From assembly GCA_005883445.1 (NCBI GenBank), contig VAZL01000615.1:1-7141 (forward strand): 7,141 nt of DNA, in the 5' to 3' direction. The DNA is from Alphaproteobacteria bacterium. GTDB taxonomy: Bacteria; Pseudomonadota; Alphaproteobacteria; Rhizobiales; Xanthobacteraceae. Positions 1-5,428 of the stretch are shown here, one piece after another; the first letter of the stretch is position 1; every line of letters begins with the position of its first letter. The position numbers were made by a program, and so were the translations under genes. The notes below the pieces were generated by a model. That model saw only the letters and a program-made list of their open reading frames with translations, searched no databases and was not told the DNA's origin.

Positions 1-2
1 TG

Positions 3-656
3 ATGGGCTTGGCCCTTCTCTCGCCGCTGGCCGCACAATCGCCCGTCGACCAACCCGCCGCCGAGGGCACCGCCAATATTTACAACTTGGACCGCGATGC
101 GGGCATCGGCGGAGTCGAGATTCATGGTCCGATCACCAAAGCCGTGACCAGCCAAGCCGTGCAGTTGATCAGGTCCATCCGTACAGACGTGGACGAGCTG
201 ACGGTGTTCTTGAGCTCGCCGGGCGGAGATGTACTTGCGGCGATGGAGTTGGGTGAGGAAATCAGGAAACAATGGGCTTGGACGGCCGTGGACGAACAGG
301 GGGAGTGCTACGGCGCATGTGTGCTTGTCCTGGCGGCAGGCGTGCGGCGAACCCCTGCGCCCGAAAACGTGGGGCTTCAGCGCATGAACTTCGACCAAAA
401 AGAGTTCGTCGCGAATCTGTCCTCCGATAAAGCCAAACAAAAATACACAGGCGTGGCGAAGAGGGTCGAAACTTATTTGGCCCGCATGGGAATGCCGAAG
501 AAGCTCTTCCAAGAAATGAGCGCGCAGCAGTCTTCGCCCAAAGTGCGTCTGCTCGATGCTGCTAAACTCAAAACGCTGGGACTGGATGGCAGCGATCCGG
601 CTTATGAACAGTGGCTGCGCGAGAACAATAATCAGCGACCACCGCCATCAAATTAA
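3..656 (+). CDS. Secreted ClpP/crotonase-fold protein, probable pseudoprotease (5' end likely outside window)
   Basis: This 217-residue protein belongs to the periplasmic ClpP-like family (COG3904 type). It opens with a short hydrophobic stretch ending in LAAQS, the tail of a signal peptide. The frame is open to the window edge, so the true start probably lies upstream. Residues 71-76 are SSPGGD, the oxyanion-hole loop of ClpP-like folds, followed by a helix (AMELGEEIRK). Residues 102-106 are CYGAC, where relatives carry C-x-S-S/A-C with the nucleophilic Ser at the third position; here it is Gly104. The next family motif, normally G-[IL]-H-R-P, reads GLQRMN, with Gln126 in place of His. The C-terminal helices (YLARMGMPKKLF, LLDAAKLKTLGLDG) match the family. 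Fold and export are well supported. Loss of peptidase activity is inferred from remembered family motifs. A binding or scaffold role is possible, but nothing here names a partner. Confidence 0.8.
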   Translation: MGLALLSPLAAQSPVDQPAAEGTANIYNLDRDAGIGGVEIHGPITKAVTSQAVQLIRSIRTDVDELTVFLSSPGGDVLAAMELGEEIRKQWAWTAVDEQGECYGACVLVLAAGVRRTPAPENVGLQRMNFDQKEFVANLSSDKAKQKYTGVAKRVETYLARMGMPKKLFQEMSAQQSSPKVRLLDAAKLKTLGLDGSDPAYEQWLRENNNQRPPPSN

Positions 657-672
657 GAACGACTTACCCTTG

Positions 673-705
673 CTGATTCGAAGCGGATGCCTCCGGGCGA
701 ATCAG
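673..705 (+). terminator. Hairpin downstream of the ClpP-like gene, possible terminator
   Basis: CTGATTCG (673-680) and CGAATCAG (698-705) form a perfect 8-bp inverted repeat 16 bases past the stop codon. The 17-base loop holds a second small stem, CGGA (684-687) with TCCG (692-695). No T-tract follows directly; an ACACGTGT palindrome (706-713) does. It could end transcription with Rho, protect the mRNA 3' end, or bind a protein. The structure is clear but its role is a guess. Confidence 0.4.
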
Positions 706-759
706 ACACGTGTTATCGTTTGGTCGACGGCACCGGAGCCGGAGGGCCGGCAGCCCCAC

Positions 760-778
760 CGCTCAGGCGGGTTGAGCG
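760..778 (+). promoter_or_regulatory. Small leader hairpin upstream of the 801 gene
   Basis: CGCTCA (760-765) pairs with TGAGCG (773-778) around a 7-base loop. It sits 10 bases before the Shine-Dalgarno GGAGGG (789-794) of the next gene. It could be part of that gene's 5' untranslated region. A 6-bp stem can arise by chance in GC-rich DNA, so support is weak. Confidence 0.2.
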
Positions 779-800
779 TTAGCAGCATGGAGGGTCCCAG

Positions 801-1190
801 ATGAAGGCTCTAATCTATTCATTGATCGTCGCCAGTCTCGTCTCAGGGAGGGCACTGAGCGCTGATGTGCCATCGCTCGTCGGGACATGGACCGGGCAGC
901 GGGATCGGATTGCCAAGGTGGAAGGGCGGCGCGGTGGACTTGCCACGCTGGTCATCACGCAGCAGCAAGGCAACACCTTTGTTGGGCATTTGAAACGCTC
1001 AAACCCGACCGGCGATGAGGATGAGCAGCTCTGGGGCGCTTTCGCGCCGGACGGTCAGCTCATGATGGGATCGGACGAGGAAGGGACTTACATCTTCCGC
1101 CTCGTCGACCAGAACACGCTGGATTATTGTTATAGCGAGGCCGGACCTTCGCCGCGTTCCGTGTGCGCCAGGCTCGCCCGGCAGCGCTGA
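801..1190 (+). CDS. Small secreted protein of unknown function, lipocalin-like GTW start
   Basis: I cannot name a function for this 129-residue protein. A Sec signal peptide covers residues 1-21 (basic MK, hydrophobic IYSLIVASLVSG, likely cut after ALSA), so the mature protein of about 108 residues should be periplasmic or secreted. The mature part begins with LVGTWTGQ (26-33), the kind of first strand seen in lipocalin-like small beta barrels. Alternating hydrophobic strands follow (LATLVITQQQGNTFVGHL, GTYIFRLVDQNTLDYCY). Cys110 and Cys122 could form a disulfide. The ATG start is well supported by GGAGGG six bases upstream. The gene stands 144 bases after the ClpP-like gene and is followed by tandem hairpins, so it is probably transcribed on its own. 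No catalytic motif is visible. Confidence 0.75.
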   Translation: MKALIYSLIVASLVSGRALSADVPSLVGTWTGQRDRIAKVEGRRGGLATLVITQQQGNTFVGHLKRSNPTGDEDEQLWGAFAPDGQLMMGSDEEGTYIFRLVDQNTLDYCYSEAGPSPRSVCARLARQR

Positions 1191-1239
1191 CTTTTGCTGT
1201 TGTCGCCGCAGCAAGGGACGCGCGCTTGAGGAGCGCGCG
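1191..1239 (+). terminator. Two adjacent hairpins right after the 801 gene
   Basis: The first hairpin begins at the base after the TGA stop: TTGCTG (1194-1199) pairs with CAGCAA (1209-1214), extendable to 1191-1217 with two U-G wobbles and one C-G pair. One base later CGCGCGCT (1219-1226) pairs perfectly with AGCGCGCG (1232-1239) around the loop TGAGG. The second stem is GC-only except one A-T pair and would be very stable. No U-tract follows, so this is not a textbook intrinsic terminator. Placement between a stop codon and the next Shine-Dalgarno suggests termination or mRNA end protection. Confidence 0.5.
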
Positions 1240-1269
1240 CCTTCCCAGCATGCGGACGGAGGGACGGCG

Positions 1270-2268
1270 ATGGAACTGCGGCTGCTCGGGCGCACCGGAC
1301 TGCAGCTCTCGGTGCTGGGCTTCGGCTGCGGCGCGGTCGGCGGACTCATGGTGCGCGGCGATCCGCTCGACCAGGAGCGCACCATCGCGCGGGCGATCGA
1401 CGCCGGCGTGAACTACTTCGACACCGCGGTGCAGTACGGCAACGGCGAATCGGAAAAGAATCTCGGCCGTGTGCTGCAGAGGCTCAAACCGTCCAACGTG
1501 ACCGTCGGCACCAAGGTCCGGGTGCCAAGCAGCGACTTCGGAGGCATTACCGACGCCGTGGCGAGATCGCTCGAAGGCAGTCTGGCGCGACTACGCCTCG
1601 ACCGGGTCGATATCTTCCATCTGCACAATGCGATCACCGAGACGGGCGGCGGGGAAGCGCTCAGCGTCGGACAGGTGCTCGGTGATGTGGTGCCGGCGTT
1701 CGAGCGGCTGCGCCAGCAGGGCAAGACGCGTTTTCTCGGGCTCACCGCCGTCGGCGACACCGCGGCGCTGCATCAGGTGATCGACGCGCGCGCCTTCGAG
1801 AGCGCGCAGGTGGTCTACAATATGCTCAATCCGTCCGCTGCCGTAGGACTGCCGAGGAATTATCCGGCGCAAGATTATGGACGACTGTTCGATCATACCA
1901 GGGCGGCCGGCGTCGGCGTCGTCGGCATCCGCGTGCTCGCCGGCGGCGCGCTGTCCGGATCGGCCGCGCGTCATCCGATTGCCAGTCCGCCGCCCGAGCC
2001 GATCGGCTCGGCCATGAACTACGACGCCGATGTCGCGCGCGCCCGCCGCCTGATGCCGCTGATCGAGGAGGGCTTTGCCGCGAGCCTGACCGAAGCCGCC
2101 ACGCGGTTTGCGCTCTCGCATCCGGCGATGGGCGTTATCCTGGTCGGTATGGCAACGCCGCAACAGTTCGAGGATGCGCTCGCGGCGGCCCAAAAAGGTG
2201 GGCTGCCGCCCGCCGCGTTCGACCGACTGTCGGCGCTGCAGCAGGCATTCGCGGGCGAACCACGTTGA
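1270..2268 (+). CDS. Aldo/keto reductase (NADPH-dependent oxidoreductase)
   Basis: This intact 332-residue protein has the (beta/alpha)8 barrel of the aldo/keto reductase superfamily, which reduces aldehydes and ketones with NAD(P)H in the cytoplasm. It begins with the typical MELRLLGRTGLQLSVLGFGC. The catalytic tetrad is present in order: Asp51 and Tyr56 in NYFDTAVQYG, Lys82 in GTKVR, and His119 in DIFHLHN. Later blocks include RFLGLT, QVVYNMLNP and GVVGIRVLAGGALSG. The C-terminal block ATRFALSHPAMGVILVGM resembles the cofactor-binding end of the family. Length is normal. Start choice is supported by GGAGGGA (1258-1264) five bases before the ATG. It converges with the mlaC-like remnant at 2420. 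The substrate cannot be told from sequence; the family includes sugar, steroid and xenobiotic reductases. Confidence 0.93.
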   Translation: MELRLLGRTGLQLSVLGFGCGAVGGLMVRGDPLDQERTIARAIDAGVNYFDTAVQYGNGESEKNLGRVLQRLKPSNVTVGTKVRVPSSDFGGITDAVARSLEGSLARLRLDRVDIFHLHNAITETGGGEALSVGQVLGDVVPAFERLRQQGKTRFLGLTAVGDTAALHQVIDARAFESAQVVYNMLNPSAAVGLPRNYPAQDYGRLFDHTRAAGVGVVGIRVLAGGALSGSAARHPIASPPPEPIGSAMNYDADVARARRLMPLIEEGFAASLTEAATRFALSHPAMGVILVGMATPQQFEDALAAAQKGGLPPAAFDRLSALQQAFAGEPR

Positions 2269-2332
2269 TCGCCGAGATTGCCGACCGCGGAAGAACCGGC
2301 GCCTTGAACTTACGGTCGGTATGGGAGGTACT

Positions 2333-2393
2333 GCGGACATTGACGGACTTGTCGCCTCGGTCAACTCGGTCGAGTTTGACCCATAGCGGACAT
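2333..2393. repeat. Degenerate intergenic repeat with two GCGGACAT motifs
   Basis: GCGGACAT occurs at 2333-2340 and again at 2386-2393, the second preceded by TTTGACCCATA. On the minus strand this reads ATGTCCGCTATGGGTCAAA, which resembles the GTCCGC/GGGTCA sequences scattered between genes in Bradyrhizobium-like genomes, where they give rise to spurious short proteins beginning MSALPP. It lies between two converging genes. The match is from memory and the copy looks worn. Confidence 0.4.
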
Positions 2394-2419
2394 GAGTGGG
2401 CCGCTTCCGGCGCGAAACA

Positions 2420-2677
2420 TTACTTCCCAAGTAGATTTTCGGTTCGATCCCGCAATCTCTTGATCAAGGCGTCAGCACCGCCTGCCGCAATGACGGACGC
2501 GAATTCGTCGCGCCGCATGGCAAGATCGCTGATGGTCCCGTTGAGATAGATGTCGACCACCCGCTCGCCGCGGACCAGGTAATTTATATTGACGGTGCGA
2601 CCGCCCGGCTGCAGCAGCTTCGTTTTGACGATCTCGCCGCCGCCACGCGATTCTGGTGTCGTCTCGAATCGTTCGAC
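2420..2677 (-). pseudogene. C-terminal remnant of an MlaC/Ttg2D/HpnM-like lipid-transport protein
   Basis: On the minus strand about 85 codons end at the TAA at 2422-2420 and match the C-terminal half of the MlaC family (periplasmic phospholipid carriers of ABC lipid transport; also called toluene-tolerance or HpnM proteins). Recognisable blocks are EIVKTKLLQPGGR, NINYLVRGERVVDIYLNGT, ISDLAMRRDEFASVI and GGADALIKRLRDRTENLLG. Family members are around 200 residues, so the signal peptide and roughly the first 120 residues are missing. Upstream of about 2677 the same frame stays open but no longer looks like MlaC: it is the antisense of the adjoining hydrolase remnant. No start codon or ribosome site for the fragment is evident. 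This copy cannot make a working carrier. The exact 5' limit is good to within about 15 bases. Confidence 0.8.
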
Positions 2678-2680
2678 GCG
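2660..2680. other. Head-to-head breakpoint between two truncated genes
   Basis: MlaC-like similarity on the minus strand runs up to about 2665-2677 (ERFETTPESR), while hydrolase similarity on the plus strand starts at about 2663-2675 (LESFDAASG). Both genes lose their 5' halves here. One deletion across a pair of divergent neighbours would give this arrangement. A chimeric assembly join would give it too. Confidence 0.7.
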
Positions 2681-3538
2681 GCGAGCGGCGTCTATCGGCT
2701 CCGCCCGGCGTCCAGGCCGCCCACCGTTCGGCACATCCTCACCCACACATCCGGGCTCGGTTATCCGTTCACGAGTGCGATCCTGCGCGACTTCAAGCCA
2801 CAGCCCGGCGAAAACTATCCGTTCGGCGGTCCCTTGCTGTTCGACCCAGGCGAGCGTTGGCATTACGGCACGAGCACCGACGTTGTCGGCAAGCTGGTGG
2901 AGAAAGTGTCAGGCCAGAAACTCGAGGACTACTTCCGCCAGCACATCTTCACCCCACTGCAGATGCCGGACACCTCCTACAACGTGCCGCAGGAAAAGGC
3001 CTCGCGCCTCGTCGCCGGCCAGCAGCGCGCGGGCGAACGCATGGACGGTGCCGTCGTCTTGCAGACGCCGCAGCCCGGACTCACCATACCGGAACCAATC
3101 GGTGGTGGCGGTCTGGCCTCGACTGCGAACGACTATGGCCGTTTCATGCGCATGCTGCTCAATGGCGGCGAGCTCGACGGGGCGCGCGTGCTCAAAGCCG
3201 AAACAGTGGCGCTGATGGGCCAAAACAATATTGGCGCCGTGTCGGTCCCGGCGCTCAAGACCGCGCTGCCGCGCAGCGCCGACTTCACGTTCATTGCGGA
3301 CGGCCGGGACAAATGGGGTCTCGGCTTCCTGATCACGACAGATCAAGCGCCCGGCAAGCGCTCCCCCGGCAGCCTGAGCTGGGGCGGCATCAACAACACC
3401 TATTTCTGGATCGATCCGAGCCGCGGCATTGCGGGCGTGATCTTGATGCAGTACCTGCCGTTCGCGGACGCCAAGGCGTTGGCTGTCTACGATGCGTTCG
3501 AGCGGGGCGCCTATCAGCTCGCAAGCGCCGAGCGCTAG
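2666..3538 (+). pseudogene. N-terminally truncated class C beta-lactamase-like serine hydrolase (EstB type)
   Basis: About 290 codons match the class C beta-lactamase/esterase family (Pfam Beta-lactamase; EstB-like). The family block PPTVRHILTHTSGLGYPF lies at about 2717-2770. The Tyr block WHYGTSTDVVGKLVEKVSG follows, with its Tyr codon at 2864-2866. Next come IGGGGLASTANDYGRFMRML and the C-terminal SWGGINNTYFWIDPSRG, with WGG at 3380-3388. Members usually have about 390-430 residues. The missing N-terminal 100 or more residues include the S-x-x-K motif with the nucleophilic Ser, so this copy cannot be active. The frame is open back to 2435 but contains no ATG or GTG; the first usable codon is a TTG at 2834 inside the conserved PLLFDPGERW region. 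The rest of the frame is undamaged, which suggests a fairly recent event. Confidence 0.85.
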
Positions 3539-3579
3539 GCGCCCGCCAGCATGCATTCCGCGTCGATAAGATAGAAAAC

Positions 3580-3601
3580 GGCCGCTCGTTTGCGTGCGGC
3601 C
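3580..3601 (+). terminator. Hairpin after the hydrolase remnant
   Basis: GGCCGC (3580-3585) pairs with GCGGCC (3596-3601) around a 10-base loop, about 40 bases past the hydrolase stop. An A-run precedes the stem (AAAAC) and only TT follows it, so termination would be weak. It separates the remnant from the acetyltransferase gene. Confidence 0.4.
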
Positions 3602-3654
3602 TTCGATTGGCATAAAACCCGATCGATAACTCCGCAAGAGCACTGGCCGCGCCG

Positions 3655-4227
3655 ATGCCGGACAAGGGCGACTTTGGCTCGAGCGAATCGCACGAAACGC
3701 TTCCGGGCGGCGAGCGCGTGCTGATCCGCCGGGCGCGGCCTGAAGACGTGGCGCTATACCCGGATTTTTTAGCCGATGTCAGCGCCGAGGATCTGCGGCT
3801 TCGGTTTTTTGCGCGCGTCGCCGAGCTCAGCGCCGAGGAGAGCGATAAGCTCAGCCATCTCGACTACAGGCACGAGATGGCTTTCATCGCGCTCGACGAG
3901 GACACCGGTCAGATGCTCGGGCTCGTGCGCTTGAAGGACGAGCTCGACGAAAAGACCGCGGAATTCGCGATTCTGGTGCGCTCGCGGGTCAAGGGTCACG
4001 GGCTGGGGTGGCTGCTGATGCAGCGCGTCATCGACTACGCCAAGGCAAAAGGTCTGCGGCGCGTGTATGGCGATGTGTTGGCCGAAAACGCGAGCATGCT
4101 GCAAATGTGCGCCGAACTCGGTTTCTACGCGCAGGACATGGGACCGGACATCAAGCGCGTCGTGCTCGATCTCGAAACATCGCCGGCCAGCGATCGTCAG
4201 CCTTCTGGCGCCGTGACCAAACGCTGA
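3655..4227 (+). CDS. GNAT family N-acetyltransferase
   Basis: This 190-residue protein carries a complete GNAT fold (about residues 21-160), which moves an acetyl group from acetyl-CoA to an amine. It starts with VLIRRARPEDVALYPDFL and has SAEDLRLRFF and REMAFIAL-like strands (here HEMAFIAL). The acetyl-CoA pyrophosphate loop is KGHGLG (113-118) in motif A. Motif B is ENASMLQMCAELGF (144-157). The sequence resembles the GNAT domain fused to the C-terminus of Pat-type NDP-forming acyl-CoA synthetases, which acetylate lysines of metabolic enzymes. It may be a stand-alone relative or a detached domain. The start is the first ATG after an in-frame stop at 3613-3615. Only a weak, distant AAGAG precedes it, so translation may be poor or leaderless. 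The target is unknown. Confidence 0.85.
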   Translation: MPDKGDFGSSESHETLPGGERVLIRRARPEDVALYPDFLADVSAEDLRLRFFARVAELSAEESDKLSHLDYRHEMAFIALDEDTGQMLGLVRLKDELDEKTAEFAILVRSRVKGHGLGWLLMQRVIDYAKAKGLRRVYGDVLAENASMLQMCAELGFYAQDMGPDIKRVVLDLETSPASDRQPSGAVTKR

Positions 4228-4237
4228 TCGACGGCGA

Positions 4238-4252
4238 CGCCGCTTCGCGGCG
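4238..4252 (+). terminator. GC hairpin after the acetyltransferase gene
   Basis: CGCCGC (4238-4243) and GCGGCG (4247-4252) form a perfect 6-bp stem around TTC, ten bases past the TGA. There is no following T-run. It lies in the 96-base gap between this gene and the converging TctC-like pseudogene, a natural place for a terminator acting with Rho. Confidence 0.4.
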
Positions 4253-4323
4253 ACCGCCGCTCCAGACATGGCGCCAGCCAGGGACGAGCCGCGAAACGAG
4301 CGTGAAGGACGGGGCTGGTCGGT

Positions 4324-5199
4324 TTATTGCGGCTTGATACCCGCGGCCTTGATCACCTTCGCCCACTTTGCGGTCTCGTCGGCGATGAGCTTGCCGAAAT
4401 CGGCGGGCGAGCCCGCAAGCAGCATGCCGCCCATGTCGGCGAGCCGAGCCGTGATCTAACCCGGTATGAAATCAGCAACGGTTGGGATGTCCGGCAGCGC
4501 CTGCGAGCGCGTCGCCGTGGTCACCGCCAGCGCCCGCAGCCGATCGGCTCGGATGTGTTGGATCGACGCGGTCATGGTCGCGAACCCGACCTGGACCTGC
4601 CCGCCGATGAGATCGGTCATCGCCGGCCCATCACCGCGGTAGGCCACGTGAACCAATTGCGCGCCCGTCATCACCTTGAACAACTCGCCAGCCAAATGGC
4701 TTGCCGTCCCGATGCCGGCCGAGGCGAAGCTGAGCGAGCCCGGGTTGGCCTTGGCATAATCGATCAACTCGGGAACGGTCTTCACCGGAAGCGATGGATT
4801 GACTTCCAAGACGTTCGGCACGCGCACCACCCCGGCAACCGGAGTCATATCACCGAGGAAATTGAAGCTGAGCTTGTCATAGAGCGTGGCGTTGATTGCG
4901 CTCGCCGGCGGCACCATGAGAAGCGTGTAGCCGTCGGCGGACGCCTTCACGACGGTCTCGGCGGCGATATTGCCGGCGGCGCCCGGCCGGTTCTCGATGA
5001 CGAATTGTTGGCCGAGCCGCTCCGACAGCCATTGCCCGATCAGGCGCGCGAGGATGTCGGTCGTACTGCCAGCGGCGAAGCCGACGACCAGCCGCACCGG
5101 CCGCGACGGATAGCCTTGTGCGGCCGCGACGCGCGACACGGCAGCCAGCGCGGCAGCAGCGGCTGCCAGATGCAGAAATTTCCGACGGGGAAGTTTCAC
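4324..5199 (-). pseudogene. TctC/Bug-type solute-binding receptor gene, broken by internal deletion and TAG
   Basis: Minus-strand gene of the Bug/TctC family: periplasmic receptors for carboxylates that feed tripartite tricarboxylate transporters. From the GTG at 5199 it encodes an exported N-terminus with a twin-arginine-like signal (LPRRKFLHLAAAAAAL, likely cut near AAAQ). Family blocks follow: YPSRPVRLVVGFAAGSTTD, VIENRPGAAGN and HVAYRGDGPAMTDLIGGQVQ, then RALAVTTATRSQALPDIPTV. After FIPG (residue 247) comes TAG (4458-4456). The same frame then continues as ITARLADMGG, SPADFGKLIADETAKW and KVIKAAGIKPQ, ending at TAA (4326-4324). Relatives of about 325 residues have some 35 residues between those points, usually beginning with Tyr. 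An in-frame deletion that joined TA of the Tyr codon to a G would create the stop. Either a 247-residue product or nothing is made. No TctA/TctB genes are near, as is common for this expanded family. Confidence 0.88.
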
Positions 5200-5204
5200 A
5201 ATGT

Positions 5205-5210
5205 TCCCCC
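5205..5210 (-). promoter_or_regulatory. Ribosome binding site fixing the GTG start of the TctC-like gene
   Basis: Read on the minus strand, GGGGGA (5210-5205) stands five bases before GTG at 5199. This favours 5199 over the GTG at 5238, whose extra 13 residues would precede a normal signal-peptide n-region (KLPRRKFL). Confidence 0.6.
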
Positions 5211-5345
5211 AAATATGCCCGCGGATATGCGCAAGCACGAAACGTCGGCAGTCCCGCGGACGGCTCTGCGCTCAAACTATATGGCCACCGAATGACACGA
5301 AAGGGGATTCCCTCATCGTTTGTGAACGACCGAGGTAACGCCGGC

Positions 5346-5374
5346 TTGCCGGCCGTCATCCGATCCGAGATAAT
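5346..5374 (+). promoter_or_regulatory. Sigma70-type promoter for the catalase-fold gene
   Basis: TTGCCG (5346-5351) and GATAAT (5369-5374) are separated by exactly 17 bases, matching the consensus at 4/6 and 5/6 positions. Transcription would begin near 5381, giving a leader of about 48 bases before the ATG at 5429. The -35 box lies inside a small inverted repeat (GCCGG 5340-5344, CCGGC 5349-5353), which could be a half-hidden operator. No experiment supports this; alphaproteobacterial -10 boxes are often poorer than this one. Confidence 0.5.
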
Positions 5375-5428
5375 GTGACGCCGCCATCGACATGGAGAGC
5401 GACTTGATCCCGACGTGAGGGCGCCGCC

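Noticed and set aside
1591..2430. 279-codon open frame on the minus strand
   Set aside because: It is antisense to the well-supported aldo/keto reductase. Its first part only reads through the intergenic repeat.
2420..2863. 147-codon minus-strand frame as one complete gene
   Set aside because: Only the last 85 or so codons resemble MlaC. The first 60 are antisense to conserved hydrolase sequence, so the frame is chimeric.
2834..3538. 234-codon frame as a complete hydrolase gene
   Set aside because: It begins at a TTG inside a conserved block (PLLFDPGERW), without a ribosome site, while family similarity extends about 55 codons further upstream.
4456..4458. TAG as a programmed readthrough or recoded codon
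   Set aside because: About 35 family residues are missing at exactly this point, so a deletion explains the stop better than recoding.
4327..5295. 322-codon open frame on the plus strand
   Set aside because: It is the antisense shadow of the TctC-like gene, rich in Arg and His with no recognisable domain.
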